NCBI GenBank assembly: GCA_027039295.1
Contig: JALWEW010000100.1
Coordinates: 1-6,649, forward strand
From: Acidilobaceae archaeon
GTDB taxonomy: Archaea; Thermoproteota; Thermoprotei_A; Sulfolobales; Acidilobaceae
Direction of reading: 5' to 3'
Length of the DNA: 6,649 nt
Positions 6,540 through 6,649 of the stretch are shown here, piece by piece. A program made the translations under genes and the position numbers. The notes under the pieces were generated by a model that was not told the origin of the DNA, did no database searches, and saw nothing but the letters and a program-made list of their open reading frames with translations. The stretch's first letter is position 1, and each line of letters starts with the position of its first letter.

Positions 6540-6649
6540 TTACCCCAAACCCCCGATAGGGAGCACCGACTTATATGCCCATAGAACTTTCCAAAAGCGT
6601 TGGCCGTAGTTTACCTCGGAATCAGACTTCACATAGAACACTAAAAAAC
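6540..6649 (-). CDS. C-terminal end of an unidentified upstream gene, partial
   Basis: A minus-strand frame is open from the right edge to a TAA at 6542-6540, giving 35 residues, including KSDSEVNYGQRFWKVLWAYK and ending PIGGLG. Its stop lies 5 bases before the rmlB start, and the GGGGT that could serve rmlB overlaps its end, which is the spacing seen elsewhere in this operon. The residues look protein-like, but I cannot assign a family; they do not resemble the C-terminus of RmlC as I know it. A glycosyltransferase or other glycan gene would fit the context, but that is a guess. An open stretch of this length could also arise by chance. Confidence 0.45.
   Translation of the reverse strand, partial: FLVFYVKSDSEVNYGQRFWKVLWAYKSVLPIGGLG
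6570..6577 (-). promoter_or_regulatory. Possible TATA box upstream of rmlB
   Basis: The minus strand reads CATATAAG here. Transcription would begin near 6547, giving a leader of about 13 bases before the TTG at 6534. The site lies within the partial frame at the right edge, so if that frame is a real gene this would be an internal operon promoter or a chance match. Confidence 0.25.

Overview
This window looks like part of the chromosome of a hyperthermophilic crenarchaeon, broadly Desulfurococcales-like. That placement is inferred, not shown. The support is: genes packed with little space or short overlaps; frequent TTG and GTG starts; AGG and ATA codons favoured for Arg and Ile; TATA-type promoters placed about 26-28 bases before starts; and purine-rich Shine-Dalgarno sites. 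No rRNA, tRNA, insertion sequence or CRISPR array is visible.

Left part (1-1428, minus strand, very GC-rich): a MoxR-family AAA+ ATPase gene is followed after 26 bases by a GTG-started membrane protein gene that runs off the left edge. Together they look like the start of a MoxR-type chaperone/membrane operon. The ATPase has intact Walker A and Walker B motifs but an altered sensor-1 region.

Middle (1429-3025): a short divergent promoter region, with one nearly symmetric TATA element readable on both strands, separates the ATPase from a plus-strand gene for a roughly 14-segment MOP-superfamily (PST/Wzx-like) polysaccharide flippase.

Right part (3084-6649, minus strand): convergent with the flippase lies a tight run of genes. 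In transcription order they are the tail of an unidentified gene at the right edge, rmlB (dTDP-glucose 4,6-dehydratase), rmlD (dTDP-4-dehydrorhamnose reductase, ATGA overlap), a thymidylate-kinase-like P-loop kinase, and a nucleotidyltransferase-fold protein overlapping the kinase. rmlA and rmlC are not in the window and may lie beyond the right edge.

Taken together, the flippase and the minus-strand run look like a surface-glycan or glycoprotein locus: dTDP-rhamnose (or a related deoxysugar) is made in the cytoplasm, and a lipid-linked glycan is flipped across the membrane. The kinase/nucleotidyltransferase pair is the least explained part. Base composition falls from about 70% GC in the flippase to well below 50% near the right edge, which suggests the sugar genes have a different history from the MoxR region.
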